Part shown: positions 16,789-25,294 of the stretch, piece by piece
Layout: each line of letters opens with the position of its first letter
Position numbering within the stretch: the stretch's first letter is position 1
NCBI GenBank assembly: GCA_020852655.1
Contig: JADZAI010000075.1
Location: 1 to 55,303, forward strand
Direction of reading: 5' to 3'
Origin: Alphaproteobacteria bacterium
GTDB taxonomy: Bacteria; Pseudomonadota; Alphaproteobacteria; Micropepsales; Micropepsaceae
DNA length: 55,303 nt
Position numbers and translations under genes: made by a program
The notes under the pieces: model-generated
Databases searched by the model: none
What the model saw: only the letters and a program-made list of their open reading frames with translations
What the model was told of the DNA's origin: nothing

Positions 16789-18080
16789 GCCTGTAGAGCC
16801 GCGGCCGCAGCGGCGAGGGTTTCTTCGAGCCGCGTGAAGCCGGAATGCGGGCCGCGGTCTTCGAGCACATTCGTGGACGTGCCGGTCGCGAGATAGACGA
16901 TCGCTTCGGCGCTCGCCGGTTCGATCCAGAGGCCGCCGAGCAGGCCATAGGCCTCTGCCGCATGGCCGAAGCGCGTGCCGGTGTCGTTGAAGACGTTGTC
17001 CGCGCAATGCGGCCCGGGCGCGGCGCCGAGCAGGTGGATCCCGGTGCCGTAGGCGCACATCGTGCCGTGGTCGGGCATGCCGTTCCTGCCGCCGCGGTCG
17101 AGCATCCAGGCCGGTGAGGAAGCGGCGACCAGCGTCTCGGGCTTCAGCAGGCGGACGTTGCCGTAGGTGCCGCCGTCGGCGAGGAGGCGGGCGAGGATCA
17201 TGAGTTCGTTGAGTGAGATCCGCAGGCCGCCCTGCGGGCTGAAGATGCCGGCGTTGGTGCCGGGCGGATAGACATCCATGTTGCAGGTGAAGCCGGGGGC
17301 GATCACCGGCGCCGGGCAGTCGGGCAGGGCGCCGTCGCGGTCGTCGACCTGCGGCAGGAAGGGTCCGTCGGGGTGCCAGACCTCGTCGTCGCCGGCGGTC
17401 CGGTAGAGCGTTGCGGCCCGCTCCGCGGCGGCGTTGTCGGCGCCGGACCAGTTATAGGTGGCGGTGAGGCCGAGCGGCCGGAAGACGAGGCGCGCCATCA
17501 GCCGGTCAAAGCGCTCGCCGGTTGCGCCTTCCATGGCAGTCGCGGCAACTATGATTCCAAGGTTGGAATAGGTGAAATAGGCGCCGGGCGGGCTGGCCGG
17601 GTCCCAATGTTCGGGGCTCAGCATGGTGTCGGCGACCTTGCCGCCGAGGGGGATGACGAAGTCGTCGCCGTCGCGCAGGCCGCTGGTGTGCGCGAAGAGC
17701 TGGCGGAGGGTGATCGGGCGGTCGGGAAAGGCGGGATTGCGCAGCGGGAATTTCAGGTAGGACGAGACATCGGCGTCGAGGTCGATCTCGCCGGCTTCCG
17801 CGAGCCGCAAGGCGCCGATCAGCGTCACCAGCTTCGAGATCGAGGCGATGCGCACCGGGCTGTCGGCGGTGAAGGCGATGATGCAGCTATGGCCGTCGGC
17901 CGCGATGCGGGCGCAGCCGGTGGCGAGGACGACGCTCGTGCCGTCGGGGAGCGAGCGGGCGAGGCCCATGGCGGCCAGCCGCGTGCCGGCGGCGGCTTCG
18001 ACCTCGGCCTGCTTGCCGCCGGTGCCGCAGCCGGCGAGCGCCAGCGCCGCCAGCAGAAGGCTGAATCTGAGTCGCCCCAT
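16779..18080 (-). CDS. Serine hydrolase lipoprotein of the beta-lactamase/penicillin-binding fold
   Basis: A 433-residue class-C beta-lactamase-related hydrolase. Residues 1-18 form a lipoprotein signal with a lipobox LAGC at 15-18, so it is predicted to be anchored to a membrane facing the periplasm. The active-site SISK is at 80-83, the YSN element at 171-173, and a late FGHAAEAYG segment probably replaces KTG. Relatives act as esterases, D-amino peptidases or amidases; a true beta-lactamase role is not implied. It lies 22 bases behind the alkylsulfatase gene on the same strand, so the two are probably co-transcribed. Confidence 0.83.
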   Translation of the reverse strand: MGRLRFSLLLAALALAGCGTGGKQAEVEAAAGTRLAAMGLARSLPDGTSVVLATGCARIAADGHSCIIAFTADSPVRIASISKLVTLIGALRLAEAGEIDLDADVSSYLKFPLRNPAFPDRPITLRQLFAHTSGLRDGDDFVIPLGGKVADTMLSPEHWDPASPPGAYFTYSNLGIIVAATAMEGATGERFDRLMARLVFRPLGLTATYNWSGADNAAAERAATLYRTAGDDEVWHPDGPFLPQVDDRDGALPDCPAPVIAPGFTCNMDVYPPGTNAGIFSPQGGLRISLNELMILARLLADGGTYGNVRLLKPETLVAASSPAWMLDRGGRNGMPDHGTMCAYGTGIHLLGAAPGPHCADNVFNDTGTRFGHAAEAYGLLGGLWIEPASAEAIVYLATGTSTNVLEDRGPHSGFTRLEETLAAAAAALQAQE

Positions 18081-18102
18081 GCGGCGATGTTAGCGGCGGC
18101 AG

Positions 18103-20115
18103 CTACGGCGTCACGATGTTGAAGTTGCCGTCGACCGGCTCGATGAGGTCGACAAGGGCAGGGTAGAGGGCGGCGTCGCCCGTGACGTCGATGGTCGCCG
18201 TTGCCGTCGGCAGGCCGGCCAGCAGCGTCTTCAGCAGGTCCGGACGCGACAGCTTCACCGTGGCGCCGGCCCCGGGATCGACGACATCGGCCTCGTGGAT
18301 CATGACGCCGTTCTCGACCGTGATGAGGTGCTTCTCGCCGCGGTCGGTGAGTTCGAGATTGATCTTGAACGCGCGTGCCGCGGCCTTGTCGGGGTTGACG
18401 CGGACGGCGGCGAAGTCGAGCAGCATCGAGGTATCGGTCGCCTGGAGGACGTCGGTGCTGAGCGTCGCCGCCGGCAGGGTGAGCGTGCCGGTGCGCAGTT
18501 CCTGAGCGCCCGTAAGATAGATGTTGCGCCAGGTGCCGGCCTCGGCCTGGAAGCCGAGCTGGGTGTAGACGTCGGCGAGGGCAGCCTTGGCGGCGGCGTT
18601 GCCGGCGTCGGCGAAGACGACATGGTTCAGCAGCATGGCGGCCCAGCGATAGTCGCCGGCGTCGGCGGCAGTCCTGGCTCGGGCGATGACGGCGTCGGCG
18701 CCGCCCATGGCGTCGACATAGTTCTTCGCCGCGGCTTCCGGCGGCAGCGGCCACAGATTGGCTGGATTGGCGTCGTACCAGCCCATATAGCGCTGATAGA
18801 CGGCCTTCGCGTTGTGGCTCATCGTGCCGTAGTAGCCGCGATTGAACCATTGCTTGGCGAGCACGTCGGGCAGCTTCAGCACCTCGGCGATCTCGGCTCC
18901 GTTGAGGCCGGCATTCATCAGCCGCACGGACTGGTCGTGCAGGAATTTGTAGGCGTCGCGGTGCTGCGTGAGGAACGAGCGGATACGCTCGCCGCCGAAA
19001 CGCGGGATGCCGTGCGCGGCGAAGAGGACGTCGCTGTCGTTGCCGTAGAGCCGGATCGCCTGGGTCAGATAGTCCGCCCACGCCTTGGCATCGCGCACCA
19101 GGGCGCCGCGGGCGGGCAGGAGATTATGCATCGTCAGGTTCGCGTTCTCGGCCATGAAGAGCGCACGAAGCTGGGGAATGTGGAAGTTCATCTCCGCCGG
19201 TGCCTCGGTGCCGGGGGTGACCTGGAAGACGAGCGTCATGTCGCCGATCGTCAGCGTCTGGCCGGTGTCGGCGATGATGTCGGTGGGGGCGAGGAGTGTG
19301 ATGGTACCGCGCGAGAGGCCTGGCCCGAGGCCGGAGGTCATCTCGCCTTCCGGGCCGCGCGGCAGCGTGATGCCGAACTGGAAGCGGGCGCGCCGCGACA
19401 TCGCCGGGCCGGCGATGATGTTCTCGGAGACGGCATGCTCCATGAAGCCTTCGGGCGCGATGATCTTCACCCGCCCGGCGGCGACGTCCTCTGCCGTCGT
19501 GATGCCGGCGACGCCGCCGAAATGGTCGCCGTGGCTGTGCGAGTAGATGACGGCGATGACCGGCTTGGCGCCGAGCTTTTCTGTGACGAGGTCGAGCGCC
19601 GCCTTTGCCGTCTCTGCCGTCGTCAGCGGGTCGACGACGATCCAGCCGCTGCCGGCGTCGATGAATGACACTGTCGACACGTCGAAGCCGCGCACCTGCC
19701 AGATGCGGTCGGCGACCTGGAACAGGCCGTGGCGGGTGAGGATCTGCGCCTGGCGCCAGAGGCTGGGGTTGGCGGTCGCCGGCGCCGGGCCTTTGAGGAA
19801 GTCGTAGGACGAGAGATCGAAGACGACGGTGCCGTCGGCCTTCCTGATCAGCGGGTCGGCGCGGGTGCCGAGGAAGCCGTGTTCGGCGTCGGCGAAGTCG
19901 GCCTTGTCGTCGGCGGCGACGAGCTGGCGGACTTCGGTCATGGCGGCGGCGCTGCTCGCTGACGCCGTTGCCTCCGGGGTCTTCGGAATCGCCGGTGGCC
20001 GGATCAGGAAGGGCGCGATGGCGCCACCGAAATAGTAGACTCCGGCGCCGGCGATACCGGCCGTGAGCACCATGCCCGTCGCCAGGCCGAGCAGAAAACG
20101 TCCGCGCTTCGCCAT
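18103..20115 (-). CDS. Alkylsulfatase (SdsA1-like, metallo-beta-lactamase fold)
   Basis: A 670-residue zinc alkylsulfatase that cleaves primary alkyl sulfate esters such as SDS to alcohol and sulfate. An uncleaved or signal-like hydrophobic segment at about 6-30 places it in the periplasm. The catalytic metallo-beta-lactamase domain holds HSHGDH at 193-198 and ALFMAENANLTMHNLLPARG further on. A dimerisation region and a C-terminal SCP2-like domain (from about 540) complete the usual layout. ATG at 20113-20115 with GAGGGGGA about eight bases upstream is favoured over a TTG two codons earlier. Its role may be use of sulfate esters as sulfur or carbon source. Confidence 0.9.
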   Translation of the reverse strand: MAKRGRFLLGLATGMVLTAGIAGAGVYYFGGAIAPFLIRPPAIPKTPEATASASSAAAMTEVRQLVAADDKADFADAEHGFLGTRADPLIRKADGTVVFDLSSYDFLKGPAPATANPSLWRQAQILTRHGLFQVADRIWQVRGFDVSTVSFIDAGSGWIVVDPLTTAETAKAALDLVTEKLGAKPVIAVIYSHSHGDHFGGVAGITTAEDVAAGRVKIIAPEGFMEHAVSENIIAGPAMSRRARFQFGITLPRGPEGEMTSGLGPGLSRGTITLLAPTDIIADTGQTLTIGDMTLVFQVTPGTEAPAEMNFHIPQLRALFMAENANLTMHNLLPARGALVRDAKAWADYLTQAIRLYGNDSDVLFAAHGIPRFGGERIRSFLTQHRDAYKFLHDQSVRLMNAGLNGAEIAEVLKLPDVLAKQWFNRGYYGTMSHNAKAVYQRYMGWYDANPANLWPLPPEAAAKNYVDAMGGADAVIARARTAADAGDYRWAAMLLNHVVFADAGNAAAKAALADVYTQLGFQAEAGTWRNIYLTGAQELRTGTLTLPAATLSTDVLQATDTSMLLDFAAVRVNPDKAAARAFKINLELTDRGEKHLITVENGVMIHEADVVDPGAGATVKLSRPDLLKTLLAGLPTATATIDVTGDAALYPALVDLIEPVDGNFNIVTP

Positions 20116-20347
20116 CTTCAAATCCCCCTCGAAGCAGCCACTCCTAAGCAGGAACCTGGAGCAGCATTGTCACGCAAGTGACATTTTCAGCGCCTTGACT
20201 TTAGGGTAGCGGAGGGGTCTAAAGCACGAACAATCGAGATCAGGCCGGTCAGGCGACTTCTGGCGCATTGCGCTAGGACGAGCCGGAAAAACCTAATAGA
20301 CTCAGTTGTAAACGCGCAGCGGGATGGTCCCGGGGCGCAACTGCTAA

Positions 20348-20367
20348 CATGCGCACACTCGCGCATG
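20348..20367 (+). repeat. Hairpin in the cold-shock gene leader
   Basis: CATGCGC (20348-20354) and GCGCATG (20361-20367) form a perfect seven-base stem with loop ACACTC, ending 17 bases before the cold-shock protein ATG and abutting the GGAG ribosome site at 20369-20372. Cold-shock mRNA leaders in other bacteria fold in a temperature-dependent way; whether this one does is not known. Confidence 0.45.
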
Positions 20368-20384
20368 CGGAGACGTATAAGACT

Positions 20385-20588
20385 ATGGCTACTGGTACAG
20401 TGAAGTGGTTCAACACCACGAAGGGCTTTGGCTTCATCCAGCCGGAAGGCGGCGGCCAGGACGTTTTCGTCCATGTCAGCGCCGTGCAGAAGGCCGGCAT
20501 GCAGTCCCTCGTGGAGGGCCAGCGCGTGTCGTTCGACATCGTGAAGGAACGCGGCAAGTCGGCGGCTGGGAATCTGAAGGCGGCCTGA
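20385..20588 (+). CDS. csp: Cold-shock domain protein
   Basis: A 67-residue single OB-fold cold-shock protein that binds single-stranded RNA or DNA. RNP1 (KGFGFIQP, 13-20) and RNP2 (VFVHVSAV, 27-34) are intact. The ATG at 20385 ([10 protein letters not shown]) is clear from the family; an earlier in-frame ATG at 20349 lies inside the leader hairpin. It is followed by a strong terminator and stands alone as a monocistronic unit. Several csp paralogues are usual per genome, so cold induction cannot be assumed. Confidence 0.96.
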   Translation: MATGTVKWFNTTKGFGFIQPEGGGQDVFVHVSAVQKAGMQSLVEGQRVSFDIVKERGKSAAGNLKAA

Positions 20589-20612
20589 TCCGCTTCGTCC
20601 TTTGAATTCCGG

Positions 20613-20646
20613 ACGGGCCGTGCGCAAGCGCGGCCCGTTTGCTTTT
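20613..20646 (+). terminator. Intrinsic terminator after csp
   Basis: ACGGGCCG at 20613-20620 pairs with CGGCCCGT at 20631-20638; the top of the stem closes with T-G-C/G-C-G and a GCAA tetraloop. TTGCTTTT follows. It lies 25 bases after the csp stop. Confidence 0.9.
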
Positions 20647-20679
20647 GGCCTGGCCACGAACTGCGCCGCGAATGCGCGC

Positions 20680-21318
20680 TCAGCCCTTGAGATCGCGCTC
20701 CACGCGCTCGAAGACGTCCAGGAACATGCGCGGCGTCAGCACGCCGGTGTTCGTGTTGTACCGGCTGCAATGATAGCTGTCGTAGAGCGTGACCTGGTCC
20801 AGTTTGTGGACCGCGCCGTGGGCGAATTTGAAAGCCGACTTCTTCTGCCCCAGCGCCGTCAGCGTCGCGTTATGCGCGATGGTGCCGAGCACCACGATGG
20901 CCTTCAGCCCCGGCAGCGCCGCGAGGCGGGCCGTCAGATAGCCGTTGCACGACCTGATTTCGGACGGTTCCGGCTTGTTCTGCGGCGGGACGCAGCGCAC
21001 GGCGTTCGAGATCATCGCGCGGTTGAGCGTGATGCCATCGTCCGGGCGGGCGTCGTAGGTGCCGCTGAGACGCCCCACTGCGGCGAGCGTCGCATAGAGC
21101 AGATCGCCGGCGTAGTCGCCGGTGAAGGGTCGTCCGGTGCGGTTGGCGCCGTGGAGTCCGGGCGCCAGGCCTACGATGAGCAGGTCGCAGGCGTTGGTGC
21201 CGAAGGAAGGCACAGCGCCGTTGAAGTAGGCCGGCAACGCCGTGCGGTTGCTGTCGCGAAAGGACGCGAGCCGCGGGCAGATGCGGCAGTCGCGGGGAGC
21301 TTCGGGCGGCAGACTCAG
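20680..21318 (-). CDS. Type-5 (UdgB-like) uracil-DNA glycosylase with 4Fe-4S cluster
   Basis: Family 5 uracil-DNA glycosylases remove uracil and other deaminated bases from DNA. Motif A is seen in GLAPGLHGANRTGRPFTGD and a later motif in YHCSRYNTNTG. The iron-sulfur Cys set is complete only if translation begins upstream of the first standard start codon: reading back from the TTG at 21235-21237 the frame stays open and codes for DCRICPRLASFRDSNR, which supplies the first two Cys; the others are in NAVRCVPP and RSCNGYL. No ATG, GTG or TTG exists there. A CTG at 21316-21318, overlapping the NYN gene stop, would give 212 residues, the normal family size. The start is thus uncertain. Confidence 0.8.
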   Translation of the reverse strand: MSLPPEAPRDCRICPRLASFRDSNRTALPAYFNGAVPSFGTNACDLLIVGLAPGLHGANRTGRPFTGDYAGDLLYATLAAVGRLSGTYDARPDDGITLNRAMISNAVRCVPPQNKPEPSEIRSCNGYLTARLAALPGLKAIVVLGTIAHNATLTALGQKKSAFKFAHGAVHKLDQVTLYDSYHCSRYNTNTGVLTPRMFLDVFERVERDLKG

Positions 21319-21959
21319 AGCAGATCGTCCAGCGCCGTGGTCGTCTGCACCGGGGCGCGGCCGCGGCGTTCCGCCGTCTCTGCGGTATGGGCCTGCCGTG
21401 CCTCGCGGCGTTCGTCCGCCTGCTGACGGGCGGCCGGGTCGCGCTGGATCAGGTTCTGGAGACTCTGGAGCTCGATGAAGTTGTCGGCCTGGCGGCGCAG
21501 GTCGTCGCTGATCATGGGCGGCGTCGACTTCAGCGTCGAGACGACGCTGACGCGCTTGCCGCGGCGCTGGAGCGCTTCGACGAGACGGCGGAAGTCGCCG
21601 TCGCCGGAGAAGAGGACGATGTGGTCGACGTTGTCGGCCATCTCCATCGCGTCGACGGTGAGTTCGATGTCGATAGAGCCCTTGAAGCGCCGGCGGCCCA
21701 TGGTGTCGGTGTATTCCTTGGCCGGCTTCGTCACCATGGTGAAGCCGTTATAGTCGAGCCAGTCGATCAGCGGACGGAGCGGCGAGTACTCCTCGTTCTC
21801 CATCAGCGTCGTGTAGTAGAAGGCCCGGATGAGGCGGCCGCGCTTCGAAAACTCGTTCAACAGCCGCTTGTAGTCGATGTCGAACCCGAGCGACTTAGAA
21901 GCGCCGTGCAGGTTGGCGCCGTCAACAAAGAGCGCAAGGCGCTCATTCTGATAGAACAA
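21315..21959 (-). CDS. NYN-domain (LabA/DUF88-like) protein
   Basis: A 214-residue protein with a PIN-like NYN domain, expected to be a metal-dependent RNase. The acidic core is visible in ALFVDGANL near the N-terminus, the middle KGSIDIELTVDAMEMA and the strand VDHIVLFSGDGDFRRLVEAL, followed by RRGKRVSVVSTL. The C-terminal 60 residues are polar and probably disordered. TTG at 21957-21959 is preferred over a TTG at 21975-21977 because GGAGTAAG sits nine to ten bases upstream and relatives begin at this point (FYQNERLALF). Its stop overlaps the probable start of the uracil-DNA glycosylase, so the two are likely translated together. Confidence 0.88.
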   Translation of the reverse strand: MFYQNERLALFVDGANLHGASKSLGFDIDYKRLLNEFSKRGRLIRAFYYTTLMENEEYSPLRPLIDWLDYNGFTMVTKPAKEYTDTMGRRRFKGSIDIELTVDAMEMADNVDHIVLFSGDGDFRRLVEALQRRGKRVSVVSTLKSTPPMISDDLRRQADNFIELQSLQNLIQRDPAARQQADERREARQAHTAETAERRGRAPVQTTTALDDLL

Positions 21960-22086
21960 GATACTTACTCCAGCCAATCATCAACGCGGTGCAAGGCACC
22001 ATCAGCGGCTCAAATACCGCCCCAAACCGGATATATGAACGAACGTCAGCATAGGCTTTTTCCGGCGAACAGGCGATAAGAATTCA

Positions 22087-22581
22087 GTGATCCTCATCGG
22101 GCTCGGTTCCAACACACCATCGGCCTGGGGTGCTCCTGCCGCGACATTGCAAGCTGCTCTGAGCGCCCTTGCAGATTGCGGAGTCCGGGTAACGGCCGTT
22201 TCGCGTTTCTATGCCTCGCCGGCGTGGCCGGACCCGAGCGACCCCCCGTACGTCAACGCCGTTGCTGCCGTCGAGACGACGCTGGCCCCTGCGGAACTCC
22301 TGGCGCTCCTCCACCGCGTCGAAGCGAGGTTCGGCCGCGAGCGGCGGGCGCGCAACGCGCCGCGAACGCTGGATCTCGACATCATCGATTTCGAGGGCCG
22401 GGTCGAATCGGGGGGCGGGGCGCCCGATCTGCCGCATCCAAGGGCGCAGGAGCGCTCCTTCGTGCTTGCTCCGCTGCTCGATGTGGCGCCGGAATGGGTG
22501 CATCCGGCTTCCGGCCGCACCGGCCGCGAGTTGCTGGCGGCTGCCGAGCTTGGTGGATCGAAGGCGACCCCGCTGGATTAA
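22087..22581 (+). CDS. folK: 2-amino-4-hydroxy-6-hydroxymethyldihydropteridine pyrophosphokinase
   Basis: FolK transfers pyrophosphate from ATP to the pterin precursor of folate. The 164-residue protein begins ILIGLGSN and contains the pterin-binding NAVAAVET region, the RxxxRWxxRTLDLDI signature as RERRARNAPRTLDLDIIDF, and HPRAQERSFVLAPLLDVAP. Start is GTG at 22087; no better start exists nearby. The gene is divergent from the NYN gene and leads toward rpoZ. Confidence 0.94.
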   Translation: MILIGLGSNTPSAWGAPAATLQAALSALADCGVRVTAVSRFYASPAWPDPSDPPYVNAVAAVETTLAPAELLALLHRVEARFGRERRARNAPRTLDLDIIDFEGRVESGGGAPDLPHPRAQERSFVLAPLLDVAPEWVHPASGRTGRELLAAAELGGSKATPLD

Positions 22582-22595
22582 CGCTACCCTAGGGG

Positions 22596-22622
22596 TTGCG
22601 CGGCGAAATTCCGCGCTATATC
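22596..22622 (+). promoter_or_regulatory. Candidate rpoZ promoter
   Basis: TTGCGC at 22596-22601 and TATATC at 22617-22622 with a 15-base gap lie in the 79-base space between folK and rpoZ. The spacing is short, so this is a weak call. Confidence 0.3.
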
Positions 22623-22660
22623 AGGTATAGCTTCCCCGTAAGGCTTGAAGGAGTGCGGCG

Positions 22661-23050
22661 ATGGCGCGCGTCACCGTCGAAGATTGCGTCGACAAGATTC
22701 CGAACCGGTTCGAACTGGTTTTGCTCTCCGCCCAGCGTGCGCGGGCGCTGTCGGCCGGTGTTGCCTTGACGGTCGAGCGCGACAACGACAAGAACCCGGT
22801 GGTCGCGCTGCGCGAGATCGCCGAGAAGACGCTGACGCCCGACCAGTTGCGCCACGACATGTATCGCAGCCTCCAGCGCCATACCGAGCTGGAAGACGTG
22901 CCGGTCGCCGCCGCCGTCACGATCGCCGAGACCGAGGACAAGCCCGAGGACGTGCAACTGTCCGAGGAAGATTTCTTCAAGGCCGTCACGCAGCAGGCAC
23001 CGGAGCGCGAGCCCGAGCCGGAAGACGATTCCTACGATGGGGAGATGTAA
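22661..23050 (+). CDS. rpoZ: DNA-directed RNA polymerase omega subunit
   Basis: Omega helps fold and recruit the beta' subunit and in proteobacteria forms part of a (p)ppGpp site on RNA polymerase. The 129-residue protein opens with [20 protein letters not shown], followed by [10 protein letters not shown] and [13 protein letters not shown], which are diagnostic. The acidic C-terminal tail is typical of alphaproteobacteria. AAGGAG at 22647-22652 supports the ATG at 22661. It stands directly before the (p)ppGpp synthetase gene, a functionally meaningful and common pairing. Confidence 0.97.
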   Translation: MARVTVEDCVDKIPNRFELVLLSAQRARALSAGVALTVERDNDKNPVVALREIAEKTLTPDQLRHDMYRSLQRHTELEDVPVAAAVTIAETEDKPEDVQLSEEDFFKAVTQQAPEREPEPEDDSYDGEM

Positions 23051-23076
23051 GGCGGGCACCAGCCTCCTGCATTTCT

Positions 23077-23104
23077 GCCCCGCATCAGGCCGGGGCGCCC
23101 CGGC
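23077..23104 (+). promoter_or_regulatory. Palindrome and alternative hairpin directly before the rsh start codon
   Basis: GCCGGGGCGCCCCGGC at 23089-23104 is a perfect 16-base palindrome ending at the base before the ATG. Its left half CGGGGC (23091-23096) can also pair with GCCCCG at 23077-23082 across an eight-base loop, so two structures compete. No AGGAGG-like ribosome site is seen within 20 bases of the start. It could be a protein-binding site or a translation-control structure. Confidence 0.45.
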
Positions 23105-25228
23105 ATGATGCGCCAGTATGAATTGGCGGAACGCGTGCGCGCCTATGACGAGGGTGCGGACGAAGCTCTGCTGAACCGCGCCTATGTGTTCGCCATGAAG
23201 GCGCACGGCAGCCAGCGCAGGGCATCGGGCGATCCGTATTTCTCGCATCCGCTCGAGGTCGCCGGCATCTGTACCGAGCTGAAGCTCGACCTGCCGACCG
23301 TCGTGACCGCGCTGCTTCACGACACGATCGAAGACACCGATACAAGCTACGACGACATCCGGAAAATCTTCGGCGAGGAGATCGCCCAGCTCGTCGATGG
23401 CGTGACCAAGCTGTCCAAGCTGGAGCTTCAGTCGGAACGCACGAAGGATGCGGAGAATTTCCGCAAGTTCGTGCTGGCGATGTCGGACGATGTGCGCGTC
23501 CTGCTCGTGAAGCTCGCCGACCGGCTGCACAATATGCGGACGCTCACGCATATCCCGAGCGCGCCGAAGCGCCAGCGCATCGCGCAGGAGACGATGGACA
23601 TCTATGCGCCGCTCGCCGGGCGCATGGGCATGCACGAGCTTCGGGAAGAGCTGGAGGACCTGGCCTTCCAGGAGCTCAACCCCGACGCACGCGACTCCAT
23701 CGTCAAGCGACAGGAGTTTCTCGCCGCGCAAAGCGGCGGGCGCGTCCAGCGCGTCACCGACGAGATCAAGCGCGTGCTGACCGGCGCCAATGTCGAATCA
23801 TGGGTCCGCGGCCGGCAGAAGCGGCCCTATTCGATCTGGCGGAAGATGCACGAGAAGAGCATCTCGTTCGAGCAGCTCTCCGACATCATGGGCTTCCGTG
23901 TCGTCGTCGGCTCGGTTGCCGATTGCTACAAGGCGCTGGGCGTTCTGCACACGACGTGGCGCACGGTACCCGGGCGCTTCAAGGACTATATCTCGCTGAA
24001 GAAGCCGAACGGCTATCAGTCGCTGCACACGACGATCGTCGGACCGGACAATGCGCGCATCGAGGTGCAGATCCGCACCGTCGACATGAACGAGATCGCC
24101 GAGCGCGGCGTCGCGGCGCACTGGGCCTACAAGGACCATGTCGGCCTGGAGGACAAGCATTCGCCCTATGCCTTCTTGCAGCAGCTCGGCGAGATGGCGC
24201 GCGAAGGCGAGACGCTGGAAGACGTCATCGAGAACACCAAGCTGGAGCTGTTCCAGGACCAGGTGTTCTGCTTCACGCCGAAGGGCGCGCTGATCGCGCT
24301 GCCCAAGGGCGCGACGCCGATCGATTTCGCCTATGCGGTGCATACCGATCTCGGCAACCAGTGCGTCGGGGCGCGGATCAACGGCCGGCCGTCGCCGCTG
24401 CGCACGCGGCTGAGCAACGGCGACGAAGTCGAGATCGTCCGCTCCAAGAGCCAGACGCCGCAGCCGGCCTGGGAAGCGATGGTGGTGACGGGCAAGGCGC
24501 GGTCGGCGATCCGCCGCCACATCCGCAACGCGCACCGGGCCGAGATCGTGAAGATCGGCCGGCGCATCGCCGAGAAGGCCTTCCTGGAAGCCGACCAGGA
24601 GCTCACCGACAAGGGCGTCGAGGAAGCGATCAAGCGGCTGAAGTTCAGCAAGCCGGACGATCTCTACGCGGCCGTCGGGCAAGGCCAGCTCGCCCTCAAG
24701 GACGTGGTCGGCGCCGTGTTCCCGGAATCGGTCGCCGACGGGGCGAGCCGGCGGAAGGCCAACGGCAAGGGCCACAAGCTCATCCCGATCCGCGGGCTCA
24801 CGGCCGGCATCGGCTATCGGCTCGGCGAGTGCTGCCACCCCGTTCCCGGCGACCGGATCGTCGGGCTGATGGAGCCGGGCAAGGGGATCACGGTCCACAC
24901 GATCGACTGCGACAGCCTGGAGCCGTTCCACGAGCAGCCGGATCTCTGGCTCGATCTCGGCTGGGAGACCTTTGCGAAGGAGACGGCGCAGTCGACGGCG
25001 CGCCTGGTCGTCGACCTGGCGAACGAGCCGGGGGCGCTTGCGGCCCTCTGCACGGTCATCGCCAAGGCGGGCGGCAATATCTCGAACCTGAAGATCGTCG
25101 AGCGCGGGCCGTCCTTCTTCCAGTTCCAGGTCGATATCGAAGTGCGCGACGTGAAGCACGTCACGAATATCATGACGGCACTGCATGCCTCGCCGTCGGT
25201 CAGCACCGTCGAGCGGGCGCGGGGGTAG
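23105..25228 (+). CDS. rsh: Bifunctional (p)ppGpp synthetase/hydrolase (RelA/SpoT homologue)
   Basis: A 707-residue long RSH enzyme that makes and degrades the stringent-response alarmone. The hydrolase domain keeps His48, the HD pair at 72-73 and ED at 76-77, so hydrolysis is expected to work. The synthetase domain has RFKDYISLKKPNGYQSLHTT from 291, with the RFKD form typical of bifunctional enzymes. A TGS domain (about 385-450) and a C-terminal ACT domain (about 630-705) follow. It is probably the only long RSH of the cell, as in most alphaproteobacteria. The ATG at 23105 is doubled by another at 23108. A perfect palindrome abuts the start. Confidence 0.96.
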   Translation: MMRQYELAERVRAYDEGADEALLNRAYVFAMKAHGSQRRASGDPYFSHPLEVAGICTELKLDLPTVVTALLHDTIEDTDTSYDDIRKIFGEEIAQLVDGVTKLSKLELQSERTKDAENFRKFVLAMSDDVRVLLVKLADRLHNMRTLTHIPSAPKRQRIAQETMDIYAPLAGRMGMHELREELEDLAFQELNPDARDSIVKRQEFLAAQSGGRVQRVTDEIKRVLTGANVESWVRGRQKRPYSIWRKMHEKSISFEQLSDIMGFRVVVGSVADCYKALGVLHTTWRTVPGRFKDYISLKKPNGYQSLHTTIVGPDNARIEVQIRTVDMNEIAERGVAAHWAYKDHVGLEDKHSPYAFLQQLGEMAREGETLEDVIENTKLELFQDQVFCFTPKGALIALPKGATPIDFAYAVHTDLGNQCVGARINGRPSPLRTRLSNGDEVEIVRSKSQTPQPAWEAMVVTGKARSAIRRHIRNAHRAEIVKIGRRIAEKAFLEADQELTDKGVEEAIKRLKFSKPDDLYAAVGQGQLALKDVVGAVFPESVADGASRRKANGKGHKLIPIRGLTAGIGYRLGECCHPVPGDRIVGLMEPGKGITVHTIDCDSLEPFHEQPDLWLDLGWETFAKETAQSTARLVVDLANEPGALAALCTVIAKAGGNISNLKIVERGPSFFQFQVDIEVRDVKHVTNIMTALHASPSVSTVERARG

Positions 25229-25294
25229 GCATGTCTCTCGCCTTTCAGGCCGGTTCCGATTATTGAGCCGAAATCCCACGAAAGGCCGCGAGTC

